A stretch of DNA of 39,512 bases from an uncultured Actinomycetes bacterium. GTDB lineage: Bacteria > Actinomycetota > Actinomycetes > Nanopelagicales > Nanopelagicaceae. The position numbers and the translations under genes are program-made. Within the stretch, counting starts at the first letter, position 1. The number at the start of each line of letters is the position of its first letter. Location: the NCBI GenBank assembly GCA_903832395.1, contig CAILBF010000061.1, forward strand, positions 1 to 39,512, read 5' to 3'. The notes below the pieces were generated by a model that did no database searches, was not told the DNA's origin, and was given only the letters and a program-made list of their open reading frames with translations. Below are positions 1 to 8,225 of this stretch, piece by piece.

Positions 1-1
1 T

Positions 2-763
2 GCCTGGCAGGATTGGGCTAAAGCACGTGGTGCTAAAGGTCTTGCCTACATTCTGATAAACGATGACGGCACTTTGGGTGGACCTGTTGCAAAAAATTTG
101 AGCGAGAGTGAGTGCGCAGGAATTGCCGCATCAACTGGCGCTACAGCTGGGGATGCAATCTTCTTCGCTGCTGGCGAGCGGATGGCGTCATTGAATTTAC
201 TAGGCGCAGTTCGTCTTGAAATTGGAAAGCGCTGCGGACTAATTCCCGACGGCAAGTGGGAGTTCTTATGGGTCCTCGATGCGCCAATGTTTGAGCCAAC
301 TGATAACGGCGGCTGGACTGCAGTCCACCACCCATTTACTGGACCCAAGCCTGAATTTGCTTCAACTTTTTCTAGTGATCCGGCCAACGCTTTGGCCTAT
401 GCCTATGACATTGTTTTGAATGGAACTGAACTTGGCGGAGGGTCAATCCGTATCCATGATCAGAAGATGCAGAAAGAAGTCTTCCGCGTCATTGGTTTAA
501 GTGATGAGGAAGCAGCCTCCAAGTTTGGATTTTTATTGGAGGCCTTTAATTACGGTCCACCACCACATGGCGGAATCGCCCTTGGCCTGGACCGAGTGTG
601 CGCACTATTGACGGGCTCGGATTCGATTCGCGAAGTTATTGCCTTCCCGAAGACGGCAAGTGGCGGAGATCCCTTAACGGGAGCCCCCACCCCAATTACT
701 TCGGCACAACGCAAAGAGAGCGGAATCGATGGCGCACCTAAAGCAGCGCCTCGGGTAGACTAG
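2..763 (+). CDS. aspS: Aspartate--tRNA ligase, C-terminal part (5' end outside window)
   Basis: Class II aminoacyl-tRNA synthetase that charges tRNA-Asp in the cytoplasm. The frame is open from the window edge, so the anticodon-binding domain and motifs 1 and 2 are missing. The first visible residues (WAKARGAKGLAYI) belong to the bacterial GAD insertion domain. The C-terminal half holds the class II motif 3 region GGIALGLDRVCALLTG and the usual bacterial AspRS tail ('REVIAFPKTASGGDPLTGAP'). The remaining 253 residues fit the C-terminal 40 percent of a roughly 590-residue bacterial enzyme. Its TAG stop overlaps the -10 element of the next gene by one base. Identification is firm; whether it acts on tRNA-Asp only or also on tRNA-Asn cannot be judged from this part. 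Confidence 0.96.
   Translation, partial: AWQDWAKARGAKGLAYILINDDGTLGGPVAKNLSESECAGIAASTGATAGDAIFFAAGERMASLNLLGAVRLEIGKRCGLIPDGKWEFLWVLDAPMFEPTDNGGWTAVHHPFTGPKPEFASTFSSDPANALAYAYDIVLNGTELGGGSIRIHDQKMQKEVFRVIGLSDEEAASKFGFLLEAFNYGPPPHGGIALGLDRVCALLTGSDSIREVIAFPKTASGGDPLTGAPTPITSAQRKESGIDGAPKAAPRVD
756..761 (+). promoter_or_regulatory. Putative leaderless -10 element (TAGACT) for the DUF948 gene
   Basis: TAGACT ends exactly 6 nt before the ATG at 768, where a -10 hexamer would make the A of the start codon the first transcribed base. No Shine-Dalgarno sequence lies between them and no clear -35 is visible. The same arrangement recurs at several other genes in this window. Confidence 0.5.
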
Positions 764-767
764 AACT

Positions 768-1127
768 ATGGGACCAGGCGGAATTGCAACAATTATTGCA
801 GCGTGCGGGCTGTTTATCATCGCAGTTGCAATTAGTTATGTTGTCGTTCGTGTAGGTCGTTTCATCGATGAAGCTAAATTATCGTTGAAGTCATTGACCG
901 ATGAAACCGCACCTCTCATCGAAGAGGTTCATACGACGGTGACACTTGTCAATGGCCCACTCCAAAGCATTAATCGCATCACTAAAAATGCCGAAGATTT
1001 GTCGGATAAAGTTAACGAAGCAACAAGTACATTTTTAAACAAGAAAGGCTCTGCGGTCAAAATTGCGGGCGCGCTATTATCGGCGGCTTCAATGAGTAAA
1101 GCCCGCTCGAAGAAGAAGGCTGAGTGA
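768..1127 (+). CDS. DUF948 family single-pass membrane protein
   Basis: Small protein of 119 residues. An N-terminal transmembrane segment (about residues 5-28, 'IATIIAACGLFIIAVAISYV') is followed by a cytoplasmic helical stretch rich in T, E, K and S that probably forms a coiled coil (about 35-95), and it ends in a basic tail (KARSKKKAE). This architecture and the position between aspS and alaS match the DUF948 proteins common in Actinobacteria, whose function is unknown to me. The ATG lies 5 nt after the aspS stop and has no ribosome binding site, but a -10-like hexamer sits 6 nt upstream, so it may be made from a leaderless mRNA. No enzymatic motif is visible. Confidence 0.8.
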   Translation: MGPGGIATIIAACGLFIIAVAISYVVVRVGRFIDEAKLSLKSLTDETAPLIEEVHTTVTLVNGPLQSINRITKNAEDLSDKVNEATSTFLNKKGSAVKIAGALLSAASMSKARSKKKAE

Positions 1128-1136
1128 TCTCGGTAC

Positions 1137-3809
1137 GTGGAATCCGCCGAGATCCGTGCGCGCTGGCTGCGCTTCTTTGAATCAGATAACCGCCAAGGTC
1201 TAACTCACACAGTCGTCCCATCGGCCTCCTTAATCGCCGATGATCCAAACCTTCTGCTCGTTAACGCGGGAATGGTTCCCTTTAAACCATATTTTCTGGG
1301 CGAAGTAACGCCACCATTTAAGCGTGCAACTTCAGTGCAGAAGTGCGTTCGAACCCTGGATATCGACGAAGTTGGTAAGACAACTCGTCACGCATCTTTT
1401 TTTCAAATGTGCGGAAACTTTTCTTTTGGAGATTACTTCAAAGAGGGCGCAATTTCGTTGGCGTGGGAGTTATTAACGCGCGCTTCTAATGATGGTGGAT
1501 ATGGTTTCGCACCTGAAAAACTGTGGGTCACTGTTTTCCTTGATGATGATGAGGCCGCAGATATCTGGCATAAGAAAATTGGTGTACCTAAAGAGCGCAT
1601 TCAACGTATGGGAATGGCCGATAACTTTTGGTCAATGGGAGTTCCCGGACCCTGTGGGCCGTGTTCTGAGATTTATTATGATCGTGGACCAGCTTATGGA
1701 AAAGATGGCGGACCGATCGCCGATGAAAACCGTTACATGGAGGTTTGGAACCTAGTCTTCATGCAAAATGAACGCGGCGTGGGTAGTGGCAAAGATGATT
1801 TCCCAATTTTGGGCGAGTTACCCGCAAAAAGCATTGACACGGGACTTGGTCTAGAGCGCATGGCCGCACTCTTGCAAGGCGTTGAAAATATCTATGAAAT
1901 CGATACAACGATGCAGATTTTAAAGAAAGCATCCGAGCTAACAGGCGTCACTTATGGCTCCTCAGAGAAGTCCGATATCTCACTGCGCGTTATTGCAGAT
2001 CATGCCCGCACATCGGCGATGCTGATCGGTGATGGAGTAACTCCCGGTAATGAGGGTCGCGGTTATGTTCTGCGACGCATGATGCGCCGCACTATTCGCA
2101 ACATGCGCCTGCTGGGATCGATGGATCCAATAATGTCAGAACTTACGGTTGCAGCAATTGGCGCAATGGGCCCGCAATATCCTGAATTAGTAAGTGATAA
2201 GAAACGTATTCTCTCTGTGAGCGTCTCTGAAGAAGAGAGCTTCTTGCAGACGCTTAAAAGTGGCACAACAATATTTGATGTTGCAAGTGCTGGCCTTAAA
2301 AAGAGTAAGAGCTCAGTTCTTCCTGGAGCCGATGCCTTTAAACTCCACGATACATACGGTTTTCCGTTCGACTTAACCCTTGAAATGGCGCGAGAAGAGG
2401 GCCTTGAAGTCGACGAAGAGGGTTTTAGACGCTTAATGAAGGAGCAAAAGGATCGCGCTAAGGCCGATTCGCGCGCGAAAAAGAGTGGCCATACCGATGT
2501 GAGCGAGTATCGAAAGATTGCCGATAAAAGCGGCAAGAGTGAATTTTGCGGATATACATCGGTAACAAGTGAGGCAACGATCACTGGAATTTTGATAGAC
2601 GGTGTTTCCTCACAGAGCGCAACTACTGATGATGAAGTCGAAATTATTTTGAATCGCACACCTTTTTACGCTGAAGGTGGCGGACAACTCGCCGATGGCG
2701 GAACGATTTCTTTGTCCAATGGCGCGGTCATTGAAATCGATGACGTTCAGACTCCCGTGCCGGGAGTCTTCGTTCACCGTGGGCGAGTAGTAACTGGATC
2801 GGTAGAACTTGGCAACGATGCTCTTGCGACAATTGACATCGAACGACGTGACGCGATTTCAAGAGCACATACTGCAACGCATATGGTGCACAAAGCTTTT
2901 CGTGAAATCTTGGGCGAGACTGCCACACAGGCAGGATCTGAGAACTCTCCTGGACGTTTCCGTTTCGATTTCCCGTCAGCCGGCGCCGTTCCAGATAGCG
3001 TCATCAATGATGTCGAATCTCGAGTCAATACACTCTTGTTAGATAACTTAGAGGTTACTGCGCAAAATATGTCTCAAGCCCAAGCTAAAGAGATCGGCGC
3101 GATGGCCCTCTTTGGTGAAAAATATGGCGATGTTGTTCGCGTCGTCAGTGTTGGAGATTGGGCGCGCGAGCTCTGCGGCGGTACACACGTATCCCGATCT
3201 GGGCAGTTAGGCGTAGTGAAATTATTGAGTGAGTCATCTATCGGCGCTGGCGTTCGCCGCGTCGAAGCGCTGGTAGGAGTAGATGCTTATAAATTTTTAG
3301 CCCGCGAACATATTCTTCTTAACTCGCTGACATCTATTATTAAGGGTGCACGTGTAGAAGAGTTGCCAGAACGGATCTCTGATTTATTAACAAAGATTAA
3401 GGATATTGAGAAGGAGCTCGCTGGCGTTCGCTCGGCCGCAGCTTTTGCTCAAGTTGGCGAAATCGCAAAGAGCGCCACAGTGATCAATGGAGTTTCAACA
3501 ATCGTCGCTGTTCTCAGCGATGGAATTTCAGGCGATGACCTTCGAAAAATTGCTTTAGAGCTACGTGCTAAGTCAGCTAACTCTGTAGTTGCGCTCATTA
3601 GCGTCAATGACGCCAAGCCCGTTTTAGTCGTTGCCGCAAGTGATGCCGCTAGAGCACAGGGCGTTAAAGCTGGAGCTCTCGTGAAAATTGGATCTACCGT
3701 CCTTGGTGGTGGCGGCGGCGGTAAAGATGATTTCGCTCAAGGTGGCGGAACCGACATTACGAAGCTAACGCAAGCATTGGACGCCATCACAGCCTCTTTA
3801 CAAGGATAA
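1137..3809 (+). CDS. alaS: Alanine--tRNA ligase
   Basis: Full-length class II alanyl-tRNA synthetase (890 residues) that charges tRNA-Ala and edits mischarged Ser/Gly. The GTG start gives the family N-terminus MESAEIRARWLRFFES. The catalytic domain covers about residues 1-250 (NAGMVPFKPYF near the start; 'GPCGPCSEIYYD' around 175). The editing domain carries the zinc motif His578-x3-His582 (HTATH) and Cys680-GGTH684. The C-terminal C-Ala/DHHA1 domain has the glycine-rich GGGGGGKDDFAQGGG near the end. It starts 9 nt after the DUF948 stop. All expected motifs are present, so it looks functional. Confidence 0.98.
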   Translation: MESAEIRARWLRFFESDNRQGLTHTVVPSASLIADDPNLLLVNAGMVPFKPYFLGEVTPPFKRATSVQKCVRTLDIDEVGKTTRHASFFQMCGNFSFGDYFKEGAISLAWELLTRASNDGGYGFAPEKLWVTVFLDDDEAADIWHKKIGVPKERIQRMGMADNFWSMGVPGPCGPCSEIYYDRGPAYGKDGGPIADENRYMEVWNLVFMQNERGVGSGKDDFPILGELPAKSIDTGLGLERMAALLQGVENIYEIDTTMQILKKASELTGVTYGSSEKSDISLRVIADHARTSAMLIGDGVTPGNEGRGYVLRRMMRRTIRNMRLLGSMDPIMSELTVAAIGAMGPQYPELVSDKKRILSVSVSEEESFLQTLKSGTTIFDVASAGLKKSKSSVLPGADAFKLHDTYGFPFDLTLEMAREEGLEVDEEGFRRLMKEQKDRAKADSRAKKSGHTDVSEYRKIADKSGKSEFCGYTSVTSEATITGILIDGVSSQSATTDDEVEIILNRTPFYAEGGGQLADGGTISLSNGAVIEIDDVQTPVPGVFVHRGRVVTGSVELGNDALATIDIERRDAISRAHTATHMVHKAFREILGETATQAGSENSPGRFRFDFPSAGAVPDSVINDVESRVNTLLLDNLEVTAQNMSQAQAKEIGAMALFGEKYGDVVRVVSVGDWARELCGGTHVSRSGQLGVVKLLSESSIGAGVRRVEALVGVDAYKFLAREHILLNSLTSIIKGARVEELPERISDLLTKIKDIEKELAGVRSAAAFAQVGEIAKSATVINGVSTIVAVLSDGISGDDLRKIALELRAKSANSVVALISVNDAKPVLVVAASDAARAQGVKAGALVKIGSTVLGGGGGGKDDFAQGGGTDITKLTQALDAITASLQG

Positions 3810-3817
3810 TTGCCGGC

Positions 3818-4243
3818 ATGCAACGTGGCCGCCGAATCGCATTTGATTACGGTGATGTTCGAATAGGAGTTGCGCTCTCTGATCCCGATTCAATTCTGGC
3901 ATCCCCACTGACGACGCTTGTTTCGACCGATAAGAAACTTGCGCAGTCTTTGACCAAAATTTTCGAAGAATACGAACCAATCACAATTTATGTAGGAAAG
4001 CCATCAAACATGGACGGCTCATCCGGGCCCGCTATCGAAAAAGTGAAAGCATTTTGTGCCCTCTTGGCTTCATTAACGCAGGCTCCTATTGAACTCATCG
4101 ATGAACGACTATCTACGGTTAGCGCTGCCCGGGATATGCGTTCATCTGGCATCAATGCCAAGGAGGCTAAATCTCGTATCGATCAAGCTGCTGCCGTTGC
4201 AATTTTAGAGTTCGCGATATCTATTGAAAAAAACCGTCCGTGA
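3818..4243 (+). CDS. ruvX: Putative pre-16S rRNA nuclease / Holliday junction resolvase-like (YqgF family)
   Basis: A 141-residue RNase H-fold protein of the YqgF/RuvX family, implicated in 5' maturation of 16S rRNA. It has the family N-terminus 'RIAFDYGDVRIGVALSD' with the first acidic residue (D in AFDYG), the mid-protein 'VGKPSNMDGSSG', and a C-terminal 'IDERLSTVSA' supplying further acidic catalytic residues. It follows alaS by 8 nt in the usual actinobacterial order alaS-ruvX-mltG-aroE. A GATAAT hexamer ending 7 nt before the ATG overlaps the alaS stop and may provide an extra promoter. The gene overlaps the mltG start by 4 nt (GTGA). Confidence 0.93.
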   Translation: MQRGRRIAFDYGDVRIGVALSDPDSILASPLTTLVSTDKKLAQSLTKIFEEYEPITIYVGKPSNMDGSSGPAIEKVKAFCALLASLTQAPIELIDERLSTVSAARDMRSSGINAKEAKSRIDQAAAVAILEFAISIEKNRP

Positions 4244-5256
4244 AATTTAAACCTTTAGCGTTGGCTTTGGCCTTTGTTTGCCTTTTCACTTATGGTCTAC
4301 ATGTCGTTCGCAGTCAAAACTCATCAGCCCCGGATTTTCCAAATCGCGTTATTGCGACGGGGGAGAGCGAGGTAACGTTAGAGATTCCATCTGGGGCTAC
4401 AGGCTCAGATGTGGGGAAGATTCTCTTCGCACACGGCGTAGTTGCCTCTTCATCGGCATACTTTGCAATCGCGGTTGCCGATAAAAAATCCGAACGCGTC
4501 TCTCCCGGTAATCACCGACTTTCTCGCCGGATTTCAGCGGCACAAGCTTTAACCCAACTTCTTGATCCCGCACGGATACCTAATCTCATTAAGGTTTTTG
4601 AGGGAGCTTGGAAGAGCGAGGTTGTTGCTTCAATGATCACCTATGGTTTTACCCCAGGAGAAGTTACGAAAGCTTTTGGACAAGTAGTTCTACCAAAGGG
4701 ATTCTCAAACTCCGAAGGTCTACTCTTTCCTGCCCAATATAGTTTTCCAAAGGGCACAACAGCTTTAGCGGCAGTTCAAGCAATGGTCGATCGTTTTAAG
4801 GCCGAGCAGGTAGGTCAGGAGTTATTGAGTTCAACGGGTAAGTATGGCCCACTCCAACTTTTAACCATTGCCTCAATTGTTCAGGCCGAGAGCGATACGC
4901 AGGATTTTGAGAAGGTTGCCAGAGTAATTTTCAATCGCCTAAAGATATCCATGCCACTGCAGATGGATTCAACGGTGCACTATGTGAAAAGAGTTAGGGG
5001 CCAAATCTTTTTAAGTACCGACTCCACGCTTATTAAATCCCCATTCAATACGTACCAGCACTACGGTCTGCCTCCTTCACCCATTGGTAATCCTGGAGTA
5101 AAGGCCATGCAAGCCGCGCTTAATCCAGCCGTCGGCGACTGGCTCTATTTCATTACAGTTGCCCCAGGAGACACTCGCTTCACCGTATCCAATAGTGAGT
5201 TCAATACATGGAAATCGCTATATGAAAAGAATCGAAAGGCGGGTGCATTTAAATGA
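4240..5256 (+). CDS. mltG: Endolytic murein transglycosylase MltG
   Basis: Membrane-anchored lytic transglycosylase (YceG-like, 338 residues) thought to cleave nascent glycan strands and terminate their elongation. An N-terminal transmembrane helix (about residues 4-23) precedes a LysM-like region and the catalytic domain. The motif 'ASIVQAESD' places the probable catalytic glutamate at E217, matching the E. coli 'ASIVEKET' glutamate; 'VARVIFNRLKISMPLQMDST' and 'SPFNTYQHYGLPPSPIGNPG' are further family signatures. The GTG start overlaps the ruvX stop (GTGA) and the 3' end overlaps aroE by 4 nt, so it is probably translationally coupled. The active site faces the outside of the cell. Confidence 0.93.
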   Translation: MKFKPLALALAFVCLFTYGLHVVRSQNSSAPDFPNRVIATGESEVTLEIPSGATGSDVGKILFAHGVVASSSAYFAIAVADKKSERVSPGNHRLSRRISAAQALTQLLDPARIPNLIKVFEGAWKSEVVASMITYGFTPGEVTKAFGQVVLPKGFSNSEGLLFPAQYSFPKGTTALAAVQAMVDRFKAEQVGQELLSSTGKYGPLQLLTIASIVQAESDTQDFEKVARVIFNRLKISMPLQMDSTVHYVKRVRGQIFLSTDSTLIKSPFNTYQHYGLPPSPIGNPGVKAMQAALNPAVGDWLYFITVAPGDTRFTVSNSEFNTWKSLYEKNRKAGAFK

Positions 5257-6071
5257 TTAAAGCGGCCGTGCTCGGTTCACCTATTAACCACTCGCTAAGC
5301 CCATTGCTTCATACCGTTGCTTATGCCGAATTGGGTTTAGAAAGTGAGTACACGAGAATTGAAGTCAAGAGCGGTGAACTTGGAGCCTTCCTCGCGCAAT
5401 GCGATGCAGGTTGGACTGGTTTTTCATTAACGATGCCGCTCAAAGAGGAAGTTCTGCAGTTCACCGAAGATGCCACTGCCCTTGCCAAACGAATTAAAAG
5501 TGCGAACACACTTGTTCAGAAAACTTCACACTGGAGTGCAACTACGACCGACGTTACCGGTATTACCCATGCGTTGGCGGCCCACGATACTGATGCAACT
5601 GGCAACGTTCTCATAATTGGTGGAGGTGCAACTGCGCGAGCTGCGGCCGCTGCTTGCGATGGGATTGCGACAAAGATAACGATTATGAATCGATCTTTGT
5701 CTAGAGTGGCCGATCTTGCTAACGCGGTAGAAACTTCAGATTTAGAGTTTATAAGTTGGGGCGATGACAGCGCTTTCGAGTTAGCTGATTTGATTATCTC
5801 GACAACCCCTGAGGGTGCCACTGATTCACTCGTTTCATCTTTTCCACCAAAGCCTTCCGGAATCTTCTTTGAGGTCCTATATAAACCGTGGCCAACGGTT
5901 GCGGTGAGTGCGTGGAGTGATAACGGTGGCCAAATTATTGATGGCCTTGATCTTTTAATTCACCAAGCGATAGATCAAGTGAGCATATTCTCCGGTGAGA
6001 TTGTTGAACGCTCCAGCATGGCTGCGCTTATGCGTCGCCACGGATTGAAGGCATTGGCTTCATCCACATAG
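5253..6071 (+). CDS. aroE: Shikimate dehydrogenase (NADP+)
   Basis: Reduces 3-dehydroshikimate to shikimate in the chorismate pathway (272 residues). The substrate-binding domain has 'SPINHSLSPLLH' (Ser14 and Ser16), the catalytic Lys64 in MPLKEEV, Asn85 in SANTLV and Asp100 in TTDVTG. The Rossmann half begins with the nucleotide-binding 'IIGGGATARAA' (about 121-131), and 'DLLIHQAIDQVSIFSG' is the usual C-terminal signature. It overlaps mltG by 4 nt (ATGA). The other shikimate genes follow after one intervening membrane peptidase gene, so aroE-C-K-B-Q form one cluster. Confidence 0.96.
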   Translation: MIKAAVLGSPINHSLSPLLHTVAYAELGLESEYTRIEVKSGELGAFLAQCDAGWTGFSLTMPLKEEVLQFTEDATALAKRIKSANTLVQKTSHWSATTTDVTGITHALAAHDTDATGNVLIIGGGATARAAAAACDGIATKITIMNRSLSRVADLANAVETSDLEFISWGDDSAFELADLIISTTPEGATDSLVSSFPPKPSGIFFEVLYKPWPTVAVSAWSDNGGQIIDGLDLLIHQAIDQVSIFSGEIVERSSMAALMRRHGLKALASST

Positions 6072-6097
6072 CCTTCGAAAGTTAGAGTTGGCATACC

Positions 6098-6103
6098 TAG
6101 TCT
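6098..6103 (+). promoter_or_regulatory. Putative leaderless -10 element (TAGTCT) for the prepilin-peptidase-like gene
   Basis: TAGTCT ends exactly 6 nt upstream of the ATG at 6110. There is no Shine-Dalgarno sequence in the 38-nt gap after aroE, which fits a leaderless transcript that restarts transcription before the aroC-aroQ cluster. No convincing -35 is visible. Confidence 0.5.
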
Positions 6104-6109
6104 TGACCA

Positions 6110-6556
6110 ATGATTGGTTTAATTCTCTTTGCGATTCCGATATGTATCGCCGATTGGCAGTATCGCCGGATTCCAAATATCTATTGTGCACTGATTGCAT
6201 ATGGAGTTGTCGTTGAACGGATTATTTTTGGCATTGCCTCACTATCGACCCAATTAACTGCATTACTTATTGCAGGTATCGGTCTCGCGCTTCGGATGGG
6301 GATGGGGGATGCCAAACTATTCGTGATCACTGTTTTGGCAACTAATCTCATTGATTTAGCTGCGTTATGGTATTTAGCGATATCTATATACATAGTGGCA
6401 ATTGCGCATGTTTTGCTTGTGTGGGCACATTCACGTGCGATTCCGCACAGTATTCCGATGGCTTTTTCAATATTTTTGGGAAGCGCGCTCTATTTGGCAG
6501 CGCGTAGCCATCCATTTCTGCAAGAATACGCAGATGCGTTGGTTAACAGCTGGTGA
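6110..6556 (+). CDS. A24-type prepilin peptidase-like membrane protein (peptidase domain only)
   Basis: A 148-residue hydrophobic protein with about four to five membrane segments. The two aspartates of the type IV prepilin/preflagellin peptidase family are present: Asp15 in 'IADWQYRRIPN' and Asp67 in the GxGD motif 'GMGDAKL'. It lacks the N-terminal zinc/methyltransferase part of full PilD proteins and so resembles the short TadV/CpaA-like forms. No pilin or secretion ATPase gene lies in the window, so its substrate is unknown. It sits between aroE and aroC, and its 3' end overlaps the aroC start by 23 nt. The family assignment is good; the biological role is open. Confidence 0.85.
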   Translation: MIGLILFAIPICIADWQYRRIPNIYCALIAYGVVVERIIFGIASLSTQLTALLIAGIGLALRMGMGDAKLFVITVLATNLIDLAALWYLAISIYIVAIAHVLLVWAHSRAIPHSIPMAFSIFLGSALYLAARSHPFLQEYADALVNSW

Positions 6557-7715
6557 ATCTCACGGCCAAGCCCTGAGCGCAATTGTTGAGGGAATTCCAG
6601 CTTCTGTAAAAATTACTACGAAGGATATTGATTACCACCTAGCGCGTCGACGATTAGGTGTTGGACGAGGTGCTCGTCAAAGTTTTGAGGCCGACAAAGT
6701 AACAATTCTTGGAGGCATACGTTTAGGTTTAACACAGGGTGGACCGATTGCAATCCAAATCGCAAACTCTGAGTGGACTAAGTGGGAGAAAGTTATGTCG
6801 GCCGATCCCGTGCCGAACTCTGAAATTGAAACTTTGGCGCGCAATGCCCCTCTCACAAGACCTCGTCCTGGACATGCCGATTTAGTTGGAATGCAGAAAT
6901 ACGATCTTGACGATGCGCGACCAATTCTCGAGCGAGCAAGTGCCAGAGAGACGGCCTCGCGCGTTGCCCTTGGTGCAGTCGCGCGAAATTTTCTTGAGCA
7001 AAGTGTTGGGATTACGATTTTGTCTCATGTGCTTTCAATCGGCACAGTTCGCGTTCCAGATGGCACGGCACTTCCAGCAGCTGGAGATATGCAAAGTATT
7101 GATGCCGATCCAGTTCGATGTGCTGATGCTACGACAAGTGCGCGAATGATTACCGAGATAAAGAGTGCTCACTCGGATGGAGATACTTTAGGTGGGGTAG
7201 TGGAAGTCCTTGCCTTTAATATGCCACCTGGTCTTGGTTCACATGTTCATTGGGATCGTCGACTGGATTCACGTTTAGCTGGGGCTCTCATGGGAATTCA
7301 AGCCATTAAAGGCGTTGAACTAGGAGATGGTTTTGAAACTGCAACACGCCGAGGCAGCGTGGCCCACGATGAAATTGAAAAATCAAGCAGCGGAAAGATT
7401 GTTCGTCGAACCGATCGCGCAGGCGGTACTGAAGGCGGTATGTCCAACGGCGAAACGTTGCGCGTTCGAGCCGCGATGAAACCTATTTCAACTGTGCCTA
7501 AAGCGCTAGATACCGTAGATGTCGCAACCGGCTTGCCAGCCAAAGCGATTAATCAGCGCTCGGATGTCTGTGCAGTTCCAGCTGCAGGTGTTGTCGCAGA
7601 GGCAATGGTTGCATTGGTTTTAGCCGAAGCCGTTCTTGAAAAGTTTGGTGGAGACAGTGTTACTGAAACGAAGCGCAATTTTGAGAGCTACATGCAGAAT
7701 TTGAATTTTAAGTAG
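6534..7715 (+). CDS. aroC: Chorismate synthase
   Basis: Converts EPSP to chorismate using reduced FMN (393 residues). I place the start at the ATG of 'MRWLTAGESHGQAL', which is the family N-terminus. The frame stays open 44 codons further upstream (to 6402), but that extension lies inside the preceding gene and resembles nothing. Signatures include GESHGQALSAIVEGIPA near the N-terminus, 'RPGHADLVGMQKY' around residue 115, 'ERASARETASRVA', and 'GGTEGGMSNGE' in the C-terminal half. It overlaps the prepilin-peptidase-like gene by 23 nt and is followed 9 nt later by aroK, consistent with co-transcription. Confidence 0.96.
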   Translation: MRWLTAGESHGQALSAIVEGIPASVKITTKDIDYHLARRRLGVGRGARQSFEADKVTILGGIRLGLTQGGPIAIQIANSEWTKWEKVMSADPVPNSEIETLARNAPLTRPRPGHADLVGMQKYDLDDARPILERASARETASRVALGAVARNFLEQSVGITILSHVLSIGTVRVPDGTALPAAGDMQSIDADPVRCADATTSARMITEIKSAHSDGDTLGGVVEVLAFNMPPGLGSHVHWDRRLDSRLAGALMGIQAIKGVELGDGFETATRRGSVAHDEIEKSSSGKIVRRTDRAGGTEGGMSNGETLRVRAAMKPISTVPKALDTVDVATGLPAKAINQRSDVCAVPAAGVVAEAMVALVLAEAVLEKFGGDSVTETKRNFESYMQNLNFK

Positions 7716-7724
7716 AGCGAATTC

Positions 7725-8225
7725 ATGCCACGCGCAATTTTGATAGGCCCACCAGGCAGCGGTAAAAGCGTCGTGGGGAAAGCTCTGTCAAAAGTGTTAG
7801 GCACTACTTTCATTGACACCGATAAGGTAATCGAAGCCCGAGCCGGAAGAAAGATTTCGGATATTTTCGTCGATGATGGCGAAGCGGTTTTTCGCGAGTT
7901 GGAGTTCGAAACTCTCGTAACGTGCCTAAAAGATGATGATGCCGTTATCTCCCTAGGGGGAGGTGCTCCTATTTCACCGCGAGCCCAAGAAGTTCTAGCA
8001 GCATCTGGCGCACCAGTAATTTTCTTAGATGTTTCACTCTCAGTTGCCGCACCGCGTGTCGGTTTTAATCGTGATAGACCCTTACTTCTTGGTAACCCAC
8101 GTGCACAGTGGCAAGCACTCTATGAAGAGCGAAAGCCTATCTATTCGAAGTTGGCGACTATGACGATACAAGCCGATGTAATGAATCCGAATGAGATCGC
8201 TACAGAGATTGCAGGGGCGCTTTAA
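7725..8225 (+). CDS. aroK: Shikimate kinase
   Basis: Phosphorylates shikimate at the 3-hydroxyl with ATP (166 residues, normal length). The P-loop GPPGSGKS is at residues 8-15. The shikimate-binding aspartates are in 'FIDTDKVIEARAG' (Asp31, Asp33), the conserved arginine is in 'AVFRELE' (Arg57), and the substrate loop 'SLGGGAP' is at about 77-82. The lid region 'FNRDRPLL' is also visible. It is joined end to start with aroB: the TAA stop directly precedes the aroB ATG. Confidence 0.96.
   Translation: MPRAILIGPPGSGKSVVGKALSKVLGTTFIDTDKVIEARAGRKISDIFVDDGEAVFRELEFETLVTCLKDDDAVISLGGGAPISPRAQEVLAASGAPVIFLDVSLSVAAPRVGFNRDRPLLLGNPRAQWQALYEERKPIYSKLATMTIQADVMNPNEIATEIAGAL

Noticed and set aside
2063..2659. 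198-codon open frame on the minus strand inside alaS
   Set aside because: Antisense shadow of a confidently identified gene; composition is low in recognisable motifs and there is no start context.
6402..6533. 44-codon N-terminal extension of aroC starting at an upstream ATG
   Set aside because: It lies wholly within the prepilin-peptidase-like gene in another frame, has no family similarity, and the ATG at 6534 gives the canonical chorismate synthase N-terminus.
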